Assembly: GCA_027371515.1 (NCBI GenBank)
Contig: DAHXMX010000016.1
Span: 1 to 12,996 of the forward strand
From: Neisseriaceae bacterium
GTDB taxonomy: Bacteria; Pseudomonadota; Gammaproteobacteria; Burkholderiales; UBA11063
Length of the DNA: 12,996 nucleotides
Direction of reading: 5' to 3'
Shown: positions 7,374-12,996 of the stretch, in pieces
Layout of the letters: each line of letters begins with the position of its first letter
How positions within the stretch are numbered: position 1 is the stretch's first letter
Made by a program: the position numbers and the translations under genes
The notes under the pieces: model-generated
Database searches by the model: none
Told to the model about the DNA's origin: nothing
Seen by the model: only the letters and a program-made list of their open reading frames with translations

Positions 7374-8941
7374 GCTTCAATCTCCGCAATGAGAGCGTCA
7401 ATAGCGGTACGTAGTTTATTAATCTTGGCTACTGTGGTTTTTAATTCTGCATTGAGTTTAGTAATATCAATTGCTTCACGAGTATCTTTTACTCCTACAT
7501 ATGAGCTTACTGATAAATTATAATCATTGGCTGCTATTATGCTGTGATCTACTGATTTAGAAAAATATTCAATATCGGCTTTGTTATCAAATGCTTGCAT
7601 AATCTGCTCAATGTGAGAATCAGTAAGCACATTGTTATTAGTTTCTTTTTTGTAGAGCTCGCTTGCATTTATAAATTGGGTCTTAGTATCGTTTTTGTGC
7701 TTAGATAATATTAGTATATTTACTGCAATTGAAGTGCCAAAAAATAGATTAGGGGCAAGAGAAATTACAGTTTCTATATAGTTACTATCTACTAAATATT
7801 GGCGGATTTTTTGCTCTGCTCCGCCACGGTAAAAAATACCCGGGAAACATACAATTGCTGCGCGTCCTTTACTGGATAAATAATTTAAACAATGTAATAC
7901 AAAAGCAAAGTCGGCTTTACTATCAGGAGCTAATACACCCGCTGGTGCAAAACGGTCATCATTAATTAAGGTTGGGTCACTTTTCCCAATCCATTTAATT
8001 GAATACGGCGGATTAGATACAATAGCATCAAATGGTTTTTCGTTTTTAAATTGCGGGTCTAACAAGGTATTGCCTAGTGCAATATGAAACTTGTCATAGT
8101 TCACATTATGTAAGAACATATTCATGCGCGCAAGGTTATAGGTAGTGTGGTTAATTTCTTGTCCAAAAAAGCCGTCTTCAATAATATGTGAGTCAAAATG
8201 CTTTTTAGTTTGTAATAATAATGAGCCTGAGCCGGCTACTGGGTCATAAATTTTATTTACCGTTGTTTGCTTATGCATTGCTAGCTGTGCAATTAGTTTA
8301 GAAACACTTTGCGGCGTAAAAAATTCGCCACCTGATTTACCGGCATTGGCAGCATAGTTAGAAATTAAAAATTCATAGGCATCGCCAAATAGGTCGATTT
8401 GATTGTTATGGAAATCACCAAAGTTAAGCGATTCAACTCCTTTGAGTACCGCAGCTAAGCGCATATTTTTGTCTTTAACAGTGTTGCCTAGCCGGTTACT
8501 GGTAGTATCAAAATCAGCAAATAAGCCTTTAATATTATTTTCAGAATCGTAACCAGTAGCCGAGCTTTCGATTTCTTGAAATATATTGGCTAAATCAGTA
8601 TTTAGATTGGGATTATTGTTGGCATTGGCGGCAATATTTACAAATAATTGGCTAGGATAAATAAAATATCCTTTAGCTTTAATGGTATCGTCTTTTAGCT
8701 CATCGGTAATAACATCATCAGAAAGTGTTGCATAATTAAGGCTGTCATCACCTTCTTCCATGTAACTGGCAAAGTTTTCGCTAATAAAGCGATAAAACAA
8801 CGTACCCAATACATATTGCTTAAAATCCCAGCCATCAATTGCACCACGTACACTATCTGCAATTTGCCAAATTTGGCTTTGTAGTTCTGTTCGTTGCGAA
8901 GTGCTTGTTATTGTTGAATCTTTGTCCTTATAAGCTACCAT
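7370..8941 (-). CDS. hsdM: Type I restriction-modification DNA methyltransferase subunit HsdM, EcoR124I-like
   Basis: HsdM is the SAM-dependent adenine-N6 methyltransferase subunit; M2S methylates the host target and M2S plus HsdR restricts foreign DNA. From the start at 8941 the protein has 523 residues, very near the 520 of EcoR124I HsdM. The N-terminal block QRTELQSQIWQIADSVRGA (16-34) and GWDFKQYVLG (37-46) open the protein. EFFTP is at 206-210, SAM motif I DPVAGSGS at 233-240 and catalytic motif IV NPPYS at 310-314. The C-terminal helical part contains ANDYNLSVSSYV. An in-frame ATG at 9001 would add 20 residues, but it lacks a Shine-Dalgarno and the added stretch is unlike the family, while AAGGGAAG lies 7 bases before 8941. 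I therefore prefer 8941. It is first gene of the hsd operon and overlaps hsdS (ATGA). The frame is intact. Confidence 0.96.
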   Translation of the reverse strand: MVAYKDKDSTITSTSQRTELQSQIWQIADSVRGAIDGWDFKQYVLGTLFYRFISENFASYMEEGDDSLNYATLSDDVITDELKDDTIKAKGYFIYPSQLFVNIAANANNNPNLNTDLANIFQEIESSATGYDSENNIKGLFADFDTTSNRLGNTVKDKNMRLAAVLKGVESLNFGDFHNNQIDLFGDAYEFLISNYAANAGKSGGEFFTPQSVSKLIAQLAMHKQTTVNKIYDPVAGSGSLLLQTKKHFDSHIIEDGFFGQEINHTTYNLARMNMFLHNVNYDKFHIALGNTLLDPQFKNEKPFDAIVSNPPYSIKWIGKSDPTLINDDRFAPAGVLAPDSKADFAFVLHCLNYLSSKGRAAIVCFPGIFYRGGAEQKIRQYLVDSNYIETVISLAPNLFFGTSIAVNILILSKHKNDTKTQFINASELYKKETNNNVLTDSHIEQIMQAFDNKADIEYFSKSVDHSIIAANDYNLSVSSYVGVKDTREAIDITKLNAELKTTVAKINKLRTAIDALIAEIEA

Positions 8942-8948
8942 AGTTATA

Positions 8949-8956
8949 CTTCCCTT
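8949..8956 (-). promoter_or_regulatory. Ribosome binding site deciding the hsdM start
   Basis: On the minus strand this reads AAGGGAAG and stands 7 nt before the ATG at 8941. No comparable purine-rich site precedes the alternative ATG at 9001, whose upstream bases are almost only A and T. This supports the shorter HsdM. Confidence 0.65.
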
Positions 8957-9046
8957 TTTTGCTTTTATTGCTTTTAAATAAATAGGATTTAATTCTATCA
9001 TAATATTTAAGTTTATATTTTATATTTTGGCTTTGATCTTGTTATA

Positions 9047-9071
9047 ATGCTTGACAATTTTAGTCGGGTAT
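9047..9071 (+). promoter_or_regulatory. Predicted IscR type 1 operator
   Basis: The 25-bp site has the half-sites TTGAC (9051-9055) and AGTCGGGTAT (9062-9071). By my comparison with the E. coli type 1 consensus as I remember it, 23 of 25 positions agree; the exceptions are G at 9049 and A at 9056. It covers the -35 box and most of the spacer of the iscR promoter. This is the arrangement by which [2Fe-2S]-IscR represses its own operon when clusters are plentiful. The match is seen in the sequence; binding is inferred. Confidence 0.85.
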
Positions 9072-9079
9072 TATATAAT
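9051..9079 (+). promoter_or_regulatory. Sigma70-type promoter of the isc operon
   Basis: There is a perfect -35 TTGACA at 9051-9056 and a perfect -10 TATAAT at 9074-9079, with the optimal 17-nt spacer. Transcription should start near 9085-9088, giving a leader of about 35 nt before the iscR ATG. So strong a core promoter fits a gene set held down by a repressor, here IscR through the overlapping operator. Confidence 0.9.
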
Positions 9080-9082
9080 CAT

Positions 9083-9096
9083 GCTATTAATATAGC
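9083..9096 (+). other. Short inverted repeat at the predicted isc transcription start
   Basis: GCTAT (9083-9087) and ATAGC (9092-9096) are perfect inverted arms around TAAT. The position coincides with the predicted transcription start and early leader. It could be a 5' hairpin or a minor operator, but a 5-bp stem in AT-rich DNA may be chance. Confidence 0.3.
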
Positions 9097-9108
9097 GTTT
9101 TGCTTCTT

Positions 9109-9114
9109 GAGGAG
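9109..9114 (+). promoter_or_regulatory. Strong ribosome binding site of iscR
   Basis: GAGGAG stands 6 nt before the ATG at 9121. It rules out the upstream in-frame TTG at 9100, which would place this site inside the gene, and it fixes the N-terminus as MKLTTKGKFAV, the usual IscR start. Confidence 0.85.
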
Positions 9115-9120
9115 TTGATT

Positions 9121-9567
9121 ATGAAACTTACGACAAAGGGTAAATTTGCAGTAACAGCGATGATTGACATAGCAATCAACAGCAAAGGCCGCCCGATTAC
9201 TTTACAAATGATTAGTGAGCGGCAGTCTATTTCGGTATCATATTTAGAGCAATTGTTTGTAAAATTAAGACGTAATGGCATGGTTAAAAGTTATAAAGGA
9301 CCAGGCGGTGGTTATACCTTAGGTAAAAATGGTTTGGAGATTAAAATCTCGGAAATAGTAAAAGCTGTTGATGAAAATCTAGATGCAAGAAATTGTGGTG
9401 GTAATAAAAACTGTCGTGGTGGTAATAAACAGTGCTTAACCCATGATTTATGGAGTAATCTAACCGAGCATATGTATAATTATTTGCAAACTATAAAATT
9501 AGCCGATTTGGTTTATAATGATAAACAAAAATTAACTAAAATTAATCAAATCAACCAAATTAACTAG
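9121..9567 (+). CDS. iscR: IscR, Rrf2-family iron-sulfur cluster regulator
   Basis: IscR is a cytoplasmic winged-helix repressor/activator that binds a [2Fe-2S] cluster; the holo form represses the isc operon and the apo form controls other promoters. The protein has 148 residues, shorter than the 162 of E. coli. The N-terminal MKLTTKGKFAVTAMIDIA and the recognition helix region SVSYLEQLFVKLRRNGMVKS (38-57) are typical, followed by GPGGGYTL (60-67). The cluster ligands are C92, C98, C105 and H108. The second and third Cys are separated by six residues (CRGGNKQC) instead of the five in E. coli, so one residue appears inserted; C-LTH is normal. It is first gene of the isc operon, with iscS 44 nt downstream, and an operator for its own protein sits in the promoter. 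The C-terminal tail KLTKINQINQIN is low-complexity. Confidence 0.97.
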   Translation: MKLTTKGKFAVTAMIDIAINSKGRPITLQMISERQSISVSYLEQLFVKLRRNGMVKSYKGPGGGYTLGKNGLEIKISEIVKAVDENLDARNCGGNKNCRGGNKQCLTHDLWSNLTEHMYNYLQTIKLADLVYNDKQKLTKINQINQIN

Positions 9568-9611
9568 ATTCATTACGAGTATTCCACTAATATTTAAGAA
9601 AAGTTAACAAA

Positions 9612-10853
9612 ATGTCAATTAATTTACCAATTTATTTAGATAACTCTGCTACTACCAAAATAGATGAGCGGGTATTAGCTAAGATGATGCCATACCTTAC
9701 TAATCAATTCGGTAATCCAGCATCACGTTCACATGTATTTGGCTGGAAGGCTGATGAAGCTGTTGAGCTTGCTCGCCAACAAGTTGCCGATACGGTTGGT
9801 TGTGATAGTAAAGAAATCATATGGACATCTGGTGCTACTGAATCAATTAATCTTGCATTAAAGGGCGCTAGTAGTTTTTATCAAGATCGCGGGCGGCATT
9901 TAATTACTATCAAAACAGAACATAAGGCTACTCTTGATACTATGCGTGAATTAGAGCGGATTGGTTATCAAGTTACATATTTAAGCCCAGAAAGCAATGG
10001 CTTGATAGATTTAAATAAATTGGTAGATAGTATCAAGCCAGATACGATTTTAATATCAGTAATGATGGTAAATAATGAAATTGGAGTAATTCAAGATATT
10101 GGTGCAATTGGTAAAATATGCCGTGAAAAAGGTATTATATTTCATGTTGATGCTGCACAAGCTGTTGGTAAGATGGTGTTTAGCATCAAGGATTTAGAAG
10201 TTGATTTAATGAGTTTTTCGGCGCATAAAGTATATGGCCCAAAAGGAATTGGCGCGCTATATGTCCGGCGCCGTCCAAGAATTCGGTTAATGCCACAAAT
10301 TCATGGTGGCGGGCATGAAAGAGGGTTTCGCTCTGGTACTTTGCCTACGCATCAAATTGTTGGAATGGGTGAGGCGTTTAAAATTGCACACGAAGAATTG
10401 GCAACTGAGTTACCAAGAATTAAAAAACTTCGGGATAAATTACTTTCAGGCTTACAGAATATTGAAGAAATATATATTAATGGTGATATGGAACATCGGG
10501 TATATAATAATCTAAATGTAAGTTTTAATTATGTTGAAGGCGAATCATTAATTATGGCAATTAAAGATATTGCCGTATCTAGCGGTTCTGCTTGTACGTC
10601 TGCGTCTTTAGAGCCGTCATATGTACTACGCGCTATTGGGCGTAATGATGAATTAGCACATAGTTCGATTCGTTTTTCAATCGGTCGTTTTAATAGTGAA
10701 GAAGAAATAGATTATACAGTTAAGTTATTAACTGAAAAAGTAACTAAGCTACGCGATTTGTCGCCATTGTGGGAAATGTTTAAAGATGGAGTTGATTTAG
10801 ATAATTTTCAATGGCAAGGTCATGGTGAGCGGGATATAATATTACATAATTAG
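9612..10853 (+). CDS. iscS: IscS, cysteine desulfurase
   Basis: IscS is a PLP-dependent enzyme that takes sulfur from L-cysteine, forming alanine and a persulfide on its mobile-loop Cys, and passes it to IscU and to tRNA thiolation proteins. It acts as a cytoplasmic dimer. The protein has 413 residues (E. coli 404). YLDNSATT (8-15) opens the fold, KTEHK (101-105) includes H104, and SFSAHKVYGPKG (201-212) carries the PLP lysine K206. SSGSACTSAS (323-332) holds the active C328; K206 and C328 have the same numbers as in E. coli. The C-terminus runs about nine residues past the usual W-x-x-H end (WQGHGERDIILHN), close to the region that contacts IscU in E. coli. The Shine-Dalgarno is weak (AAGAAAAG). 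The next gene, iscU, starts 9 nt after the stop. Confidence 0.98.
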   Translation: MSINLPIYLDNSATTKIDERVLAKMMPYLTNQFGNPASRSHVFGWKADEAVELARQQVADTVGCDSKEIIWTSGATESINLALKGASSFYQDRGRHLITIKTEHKATLDTMRELERIGYQVTYLSPESNGLIDLNKLVDSIKPDTILISVMMVNNEIGVIQDIGAIGKICREKGIIFHVDAAQAVGKMVFSIKDLEVDLMSFSAHKVYGPKGIGALYVRRRPRIRLMPQIHGGGHERGFRSGTLPTHQIVGMGEAFKIAHEELATELPRIKKLRDKLLSGLQNIEEIYINGDMEHRVYNNLNVSFNYVEGESLIMAIKDIAVSSGSACTSASLEPSYVLRAIGRNDELAHSSIRFSIGRFNSEEEIDYTVKLLTEKVTKLRDLSPLWEMFKDGVDLDNFQWQGHGERDIILHN

Positions 10854-10856
10854 GAG
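10852..10856 (+). promoter_or_regulatory. Ribosome binding site of iscU overlapping the iscS stop codon
   Basis: AGGAG begins inside the iscS TAG stop and stands 6 nt before the iscU ATG. Ribosomes ending iscS are therefore placed directly at the iscU start, which fits the high scaffold output needed from this operon. Confidence 0.75.
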
Positions 10857-10862
10857 TATAAA

Positions 10863-11240
10863 ATGTCTTATTCAAATAAAGTGATTGATCATTATGAACA
10901 TCCTAGAAATGTTGGTGCATTAGACAAAAATGATCCAAATGTTGGAACAGGTATGGTTGGCGCCCCTGCCTGTGGTGATGTTATGAAATTACAAATCAAA
11001 GTAAATGCAGCAGGTATTATTGAAGATGCAAAATTTAAAACTTATGGTTGTGGTTCAGCTATTGCTTCCTCGTCTTTAGTTACCGAATGGTTAAAAGGTA
11101 AAAATCTTGACGAAGCGAGTAAAATTAAAAATATTCAAATAGCTGAAGAATTAGAGTTGCCGCCAGTTAAAATACATTGCTCAGTATTAGCTGAAGATGC
11201 AATAAAAGCAGCCATTGAAGATTATAAAAGAAAAAAATAA
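10863..11240 (+). CDS. iscU: IscU, iron-sulfur cluster scaffold
   Basis: IscU is the cytoplasmic scaffold on which [2Fe-2S] clusters are built from IscS-derived sulfur and iron before transfer to apo-proteins. The protein has 125 residues (E. coli 128). The ligand set is complete: C37 and D39 in GAPACGDV, C63 in YGCGSAIASSS, H105 and C106 in KIHCS. The HscA-recognition motif LPPVK lies at 99-103. All these positions carry the same numbers as in E. coli IscU. AGGAG gives a good start signal. The stop codon overlaps the iscA start by one base (TAATG), so iscA is probably translated by coupling. Confidence 0.98.
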   Translation: MSYSNKVIDHYEHPRNVGALDKNDPNVGTGMVGAPACGDVMKLQIKVNAAGIIEDAKFKTYGCGSAIASSSLVTEWLKGKNLDEASKIKNIQIAEELELPPVKIHCSVLAEDAIKAAIEDYKRKK

Positions 11241-11563
11241 TGGCAATAACTTTAACCGAACAAGCCGCACAAAGAGTAGCAGCATTTTTAAAGAACCGCG
11301 GTCACGGTATTGGACTTAGAGTTGGTATAAAAACTACGGGCTGCTCCGGACTTTCTTATAAATTAGAGTTTGTCGATCAAAAAAATAGTGATGATGAAGA
11401 GTTCGAATCATTAGGGATTCGGATATTTGTTGATCAAAAAAGTTTGCCATTTATTGATGGTACATGCCTTGATTATACAAAAGAAGGCTTACAAGAAGGA
11501 TTTAAATTTACTAATCCACAAGCAAAAGGTGAGTGTGGTTGTGGGGAAAGTTTTACTGTATGA
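11240..11563 (+). CDS. iscA: IscA, A-type iron-sulfur carrier protein
   Basis: IscA is an A-type carrier that receives iron or clusters and helps mature [4Fe-4S] proteins under aerobic conditions. The protein has 107 residues, the same as E. coli IscA. The three conserved Cys are C35 (TTGCSGLSY), C99 and C101 (GECGCGESF), at the same numbers as in E. coli. No separate Shine-Dalgarno is evident; the start shares one base with the iscU stop (TAATG), which points to termination-reinitiation. The stop overlaps the hscB start as ATGA. Its position in an isc operon after iscU favours IscA over the paralogues ErpA or SufA. Confidence 0.97.
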   Translation: MAITLTEQAAQRVAAFLKNRGHGIGLRVGIKTTGCSGLSYKLEFVDQKNSDDEEFESLGIRIFVDQKSLPFIDGTCLDYTKEGLQEGFKFTNPQAKGECGCGESFTV

Positions 11564-12105
11564 TAATAACTACAGAAGAACTTAAGCAATTACTTAGATA
11601 TAATGCATTTGAATTATTTAATATCGAACCTAAATTTAATATTGATTTAACTTTAATTCGTCAAACTTATTTAGCTTTGCAGAAAAAATATCATCCAGAT
11701 AACGCTAAAAATAATGAAGTACTTAAAAGTAATCTGTTGATGTTATCTGCGCATATTAATGATTCATTTAATGTATTGCAAAATCCGCTAGATAGAAGCC
11801 TTAAACTTCTTGAGATTATGAATAATCCACTTGACTTAAATACTGATACAATACTCCCGCCGAGTTTTTTAATAACTCAAATAGAACTAAATGAACAAAT
11901 AGAAGATGCTGTAAAATGTAAGTCGATTGCTATGCTTGAACAAATTGAAACGTTAGTAAAAGAACAAGAAGCTATTTTAATTAAACAAATCGAGCATAAT
12001 TTTACTACGCTAAATTTAAATGAAGTTAAAAATAATATTAAGCAATTAGCTTTTTATCAAAAAGTCGAAGCTATGCTTAATGCAAATATTATGAATTTAA
12101 TCTAA
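11560..12105 (+). CDS. hscB: HscB, J-domain co-chaperone of the Isc system
   Basis: HscB brings IscU to HscA and stimulates its ATPase. The protein has 181 residues from the ATG at 11560, close to the 171 of E. coli. The J domain fills about residues 14-80, with the HPD tripeptide at 45-47 and INDSFNVLQNPLDRSLKLL (66-84), the usual end of the domain. The C-terminal helical domain begins near PPSFLITQIELNEQIED (100-116), the region matching the IscU-binding face in E. coli. I reject a GTG start at 11533, which would add nine residues running deep into iscA; the ATG at 11560 overlaps the iscA stop as ATGA and gives a normal J-domain N-terminus. The C-terminal half is weakly conserved, but the context makes the call firm. 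Confidence 0.95.
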   Translation: MIITTEELKQLLRYNAFELFNIEPKFNIDLTLIRQTYLALQKKYHPDNAKNNEVLKSNLLMLSAHINDSFNVLQNPLDRSLKLLEIMNNPLDLNTDTILPPSFLITQIELNEQIEDAVKCKSIAMLEQIETLVKEQEAILIKQIEHNFTTLNLNEVKNNIKQLAFYQKVEAMLNANIMNLI

Positions 12106-12114
12106 AGGTCAAAC

Positions 12115-12996
12115 ATGTCTTTATTGCAAATATCAGAACCAGGACTATCTAAACCACCACATAAAAAAAATATTGCTGTTGGAATAGATTTAGGGACCAC
12201 TAATTCATTAATAGCTACTGTAAAAAATGGTGAGCCAGTTGTTTTGGCAGATGAAAACAATCACGAGTTAATTCCATCGGTTGTTTATTATACGCATGAA
12301 AAAAAGCTTATAGGACATGAAGCTGTAAATATGTTAGATAAAGACCCAGCTAATACTATAACATCAATAAAACGGTTTATTGGCAAATCGATACAAGATA
12401 TTGAGCAAAATAATTATCCATATTTATTTGATAAGCAAAATTCAAATAACCTAATTAATATTCAAACTGCAATTGGTAGTAGAAATCCGATTCAAATATC
12501 AAGCGATATTTTAAGTTATTTAAAAAGCTTTGCCGAAAAAAGAATGGGCGATGAGATTACTCAAGCAGTAATTACAGTACCGGCTTATTTTAATGATGCC
12601 CAGCGCCAAGCGACTAAACAAGCAGCAGAATTGGCCGGCATTAAGGTGTTAAGGCTTTTAAATGAGCCAACAGCAGCAGCAATTGCATATGGCTTAGATC
12701 GCAAACAAGATGGTATTTTTATTGTTTATGATTTAGGTGGCGGAACATTAGATGTTTCAATCTTAAAGCTTGAAAAAGATATTTTTCAAGTAATTGCAGT
12801 TAATGGCAATACTAATCTTGGTGGTGATGATTTTGATTTGGTAATTCAAAACTATATTTATCAACAGATTGGGACCATTGATTTAACTAATTTAACTAAT
12901 ATCGATAGAGCAATTATCCGCCTTGCGGCAAAACAAATTAAAGAGCAATTATCAACAGCTTTAACGATTGAATATAATCTTGTCTTAAGTAATGTT
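12115..12996 (+). CDS. hscA: HscA, Hsp70-type chaperone of the Isc system (3' truncated by window edge)
   Basis: HscA is a specialised Hsp70 that binds the LPPVK motif of IscU and, with HscB and ATP, promotes cluster release. The first 294 codons are present, about half the 616 of E. coli, covering most of the nucleotide-binding domain. The N-terminal extension LLQISEPGLS (3-12) is typical of HscA and separates it from DnaK. The phosphate-1 loop GIDLGTTNS is at 23-31, VPAYFNDAQRQATK at 155-168, NEPTAAAIAYG at 183-193, phosphate-2 DLGGGTLDVS at 206-215 and LGGDDFD at 235-241. The usual GGGTFD is GGGTLD here. AAAGG seven bases upstream supports the ATG. The gap to hscB is 9 nt. The frame runs open to the end of the window; whether fdx follows cannot be seen. 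Confidence 0.97.
   Translation, partial: MSLLQISEPGLSKPPHKKNIAVGIDLGTTNSLIATVKNGEPVVLADENNHELIPSVVYYTHEKKLIGHEAVNMLDKDPANTITSIKRFIGKSIQDIEQNNYPYLFDKQNSNNLINIQTAIGSRNPIQISSDILSYLKSFAEKRMGDEITQAVITVPAYFNDAQRQATKQAAELAGIKVLRLLNEPTAAAIAYGLDRKQDGIFIVYDLGGGTLDVSILKLEKDIFQVIAVNGNTNLGGDDFDLVIQNYIYQQIGTIDLTNLTNIDRAIIRLAAKQIKEQLSTALTIEYNLVLSNV

Noticed and set aside
3017..9046. Attachment-site repeats or an integrase flanking the hsd cassette; extra defence genes inside it
   Set aside because: The edges (around 3017 and 9002-9046) share no clear direct repeat, no tRNA gene is seen, and the interval holds only hsdM, hsdS and hsdR.
9018..9058. A sigma70 promoter for hsdM on the minus strand (TTGTCA and several TATAA-like strings)
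   Set aside because: No -35/-10 pair has acceptable spacing: TTGTCA is 5 nt from TATAAC and 27 nt from TATAAA. In such AT-rich DNA, isolated TATA strings are expected by chance.
9087..9281. Open frame of 64 codons on the minus strand across the iscR start and promoter leader
   Set aside because: It lies antisense to iscR, has no family resemblance and no good start signal; it is a shadow of the iscR coding sequence.
9526..9567. Low-complexity 3' end of iscR (repeated INQ codons) as a functional repeat
   Set aside because: It is short, imperfect and explained by AT-rich Asn/Ile/Lys codon use at a poorly conserved C-terminus.
10303..10515. Open frame of 70 codons on the + strand inside iscS
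   Set aside because: It is a shifted frame within a fully conserved iscS; no independent start signal.

Overview
This window comes from an AT-rich proteobacterial chromosome. I lean towards a betaproteobacterium, possibly Neisseriales-like. The lean rests on the wording of SecF (a YSVNESVVVFDRIREN motif rather than the enterobacterial YSLNDT form) and on the gamma/beta-type isc operon order. No species can be named from the sequence alone.

Left part (1-3016, + strand): a tight housekeeping run. It holds the 3' end of secD, complete secF, a dedA-family membrane protein gene and trmB. The gaps are 10 nt (secD-secF), 3 nt (secF-dedA) and an ATGA overlap (dedA-trmB), so they probably form one transcription unit. 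SecD and SecF assist protein export through SecYEG, the DedA protein is an inner-membrane transporter-like protein, and TrmB makes m7G46 in tRNA.

Middle part (3025-about 8941, - strand): a complete and apparently intact type I restriction-modification operon, hsdM-hsdS-hsdR, joined by two ATGA overlaps. All three proteins resemble the EcoR124I (type IC) family in motifs, size and wording. HsdS carries three perfect 12-bp repeats (TELT x3) in its central linker. This is the position where TAEL repeat number sets the target spacer length in EcoR124I/EcoR124II. The two half-genes also share a 31-bp direct repeat exactly 600 bp apart. The cassette ends only 8 nt from trmB, tail to tail, and looks like a mobile accessory cassette set between two core operons.

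Right part (9047-12996, + strand): the iron-sulfur cluster operon iscR-iscS-iscU-iscA-hscB-hscA, with hscA cut by the window end. A near-perfect sigma70 promoter (TTGACA-17-TATAAT) is overlapped by a sequence matching the IscR type 1 operator at 23 of 25 positions, by my comparison with the E. coli consensus. This implies classical autorepression by [2Fe-2S]-IscR. IscS supplies sulfur from cysteine, IscU is the scaffold, IscA is an A-type carrier, and HscB/HscA are the co-chaperone/chaperone pair that releases the cluster from IscU.

I found no previously undescribed system. The most interesting items are the repeat-bearing hsdS, the predicted IscR operator in the hsdM-iscR divergent region, an unusual ligand spacing in IscR, and some start-codon corrections (hsdM, iscR, hscB). 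There are no gene-free stretches above 300 bases, and I saw no RNA genes, IS elements or CRISPR arrays.
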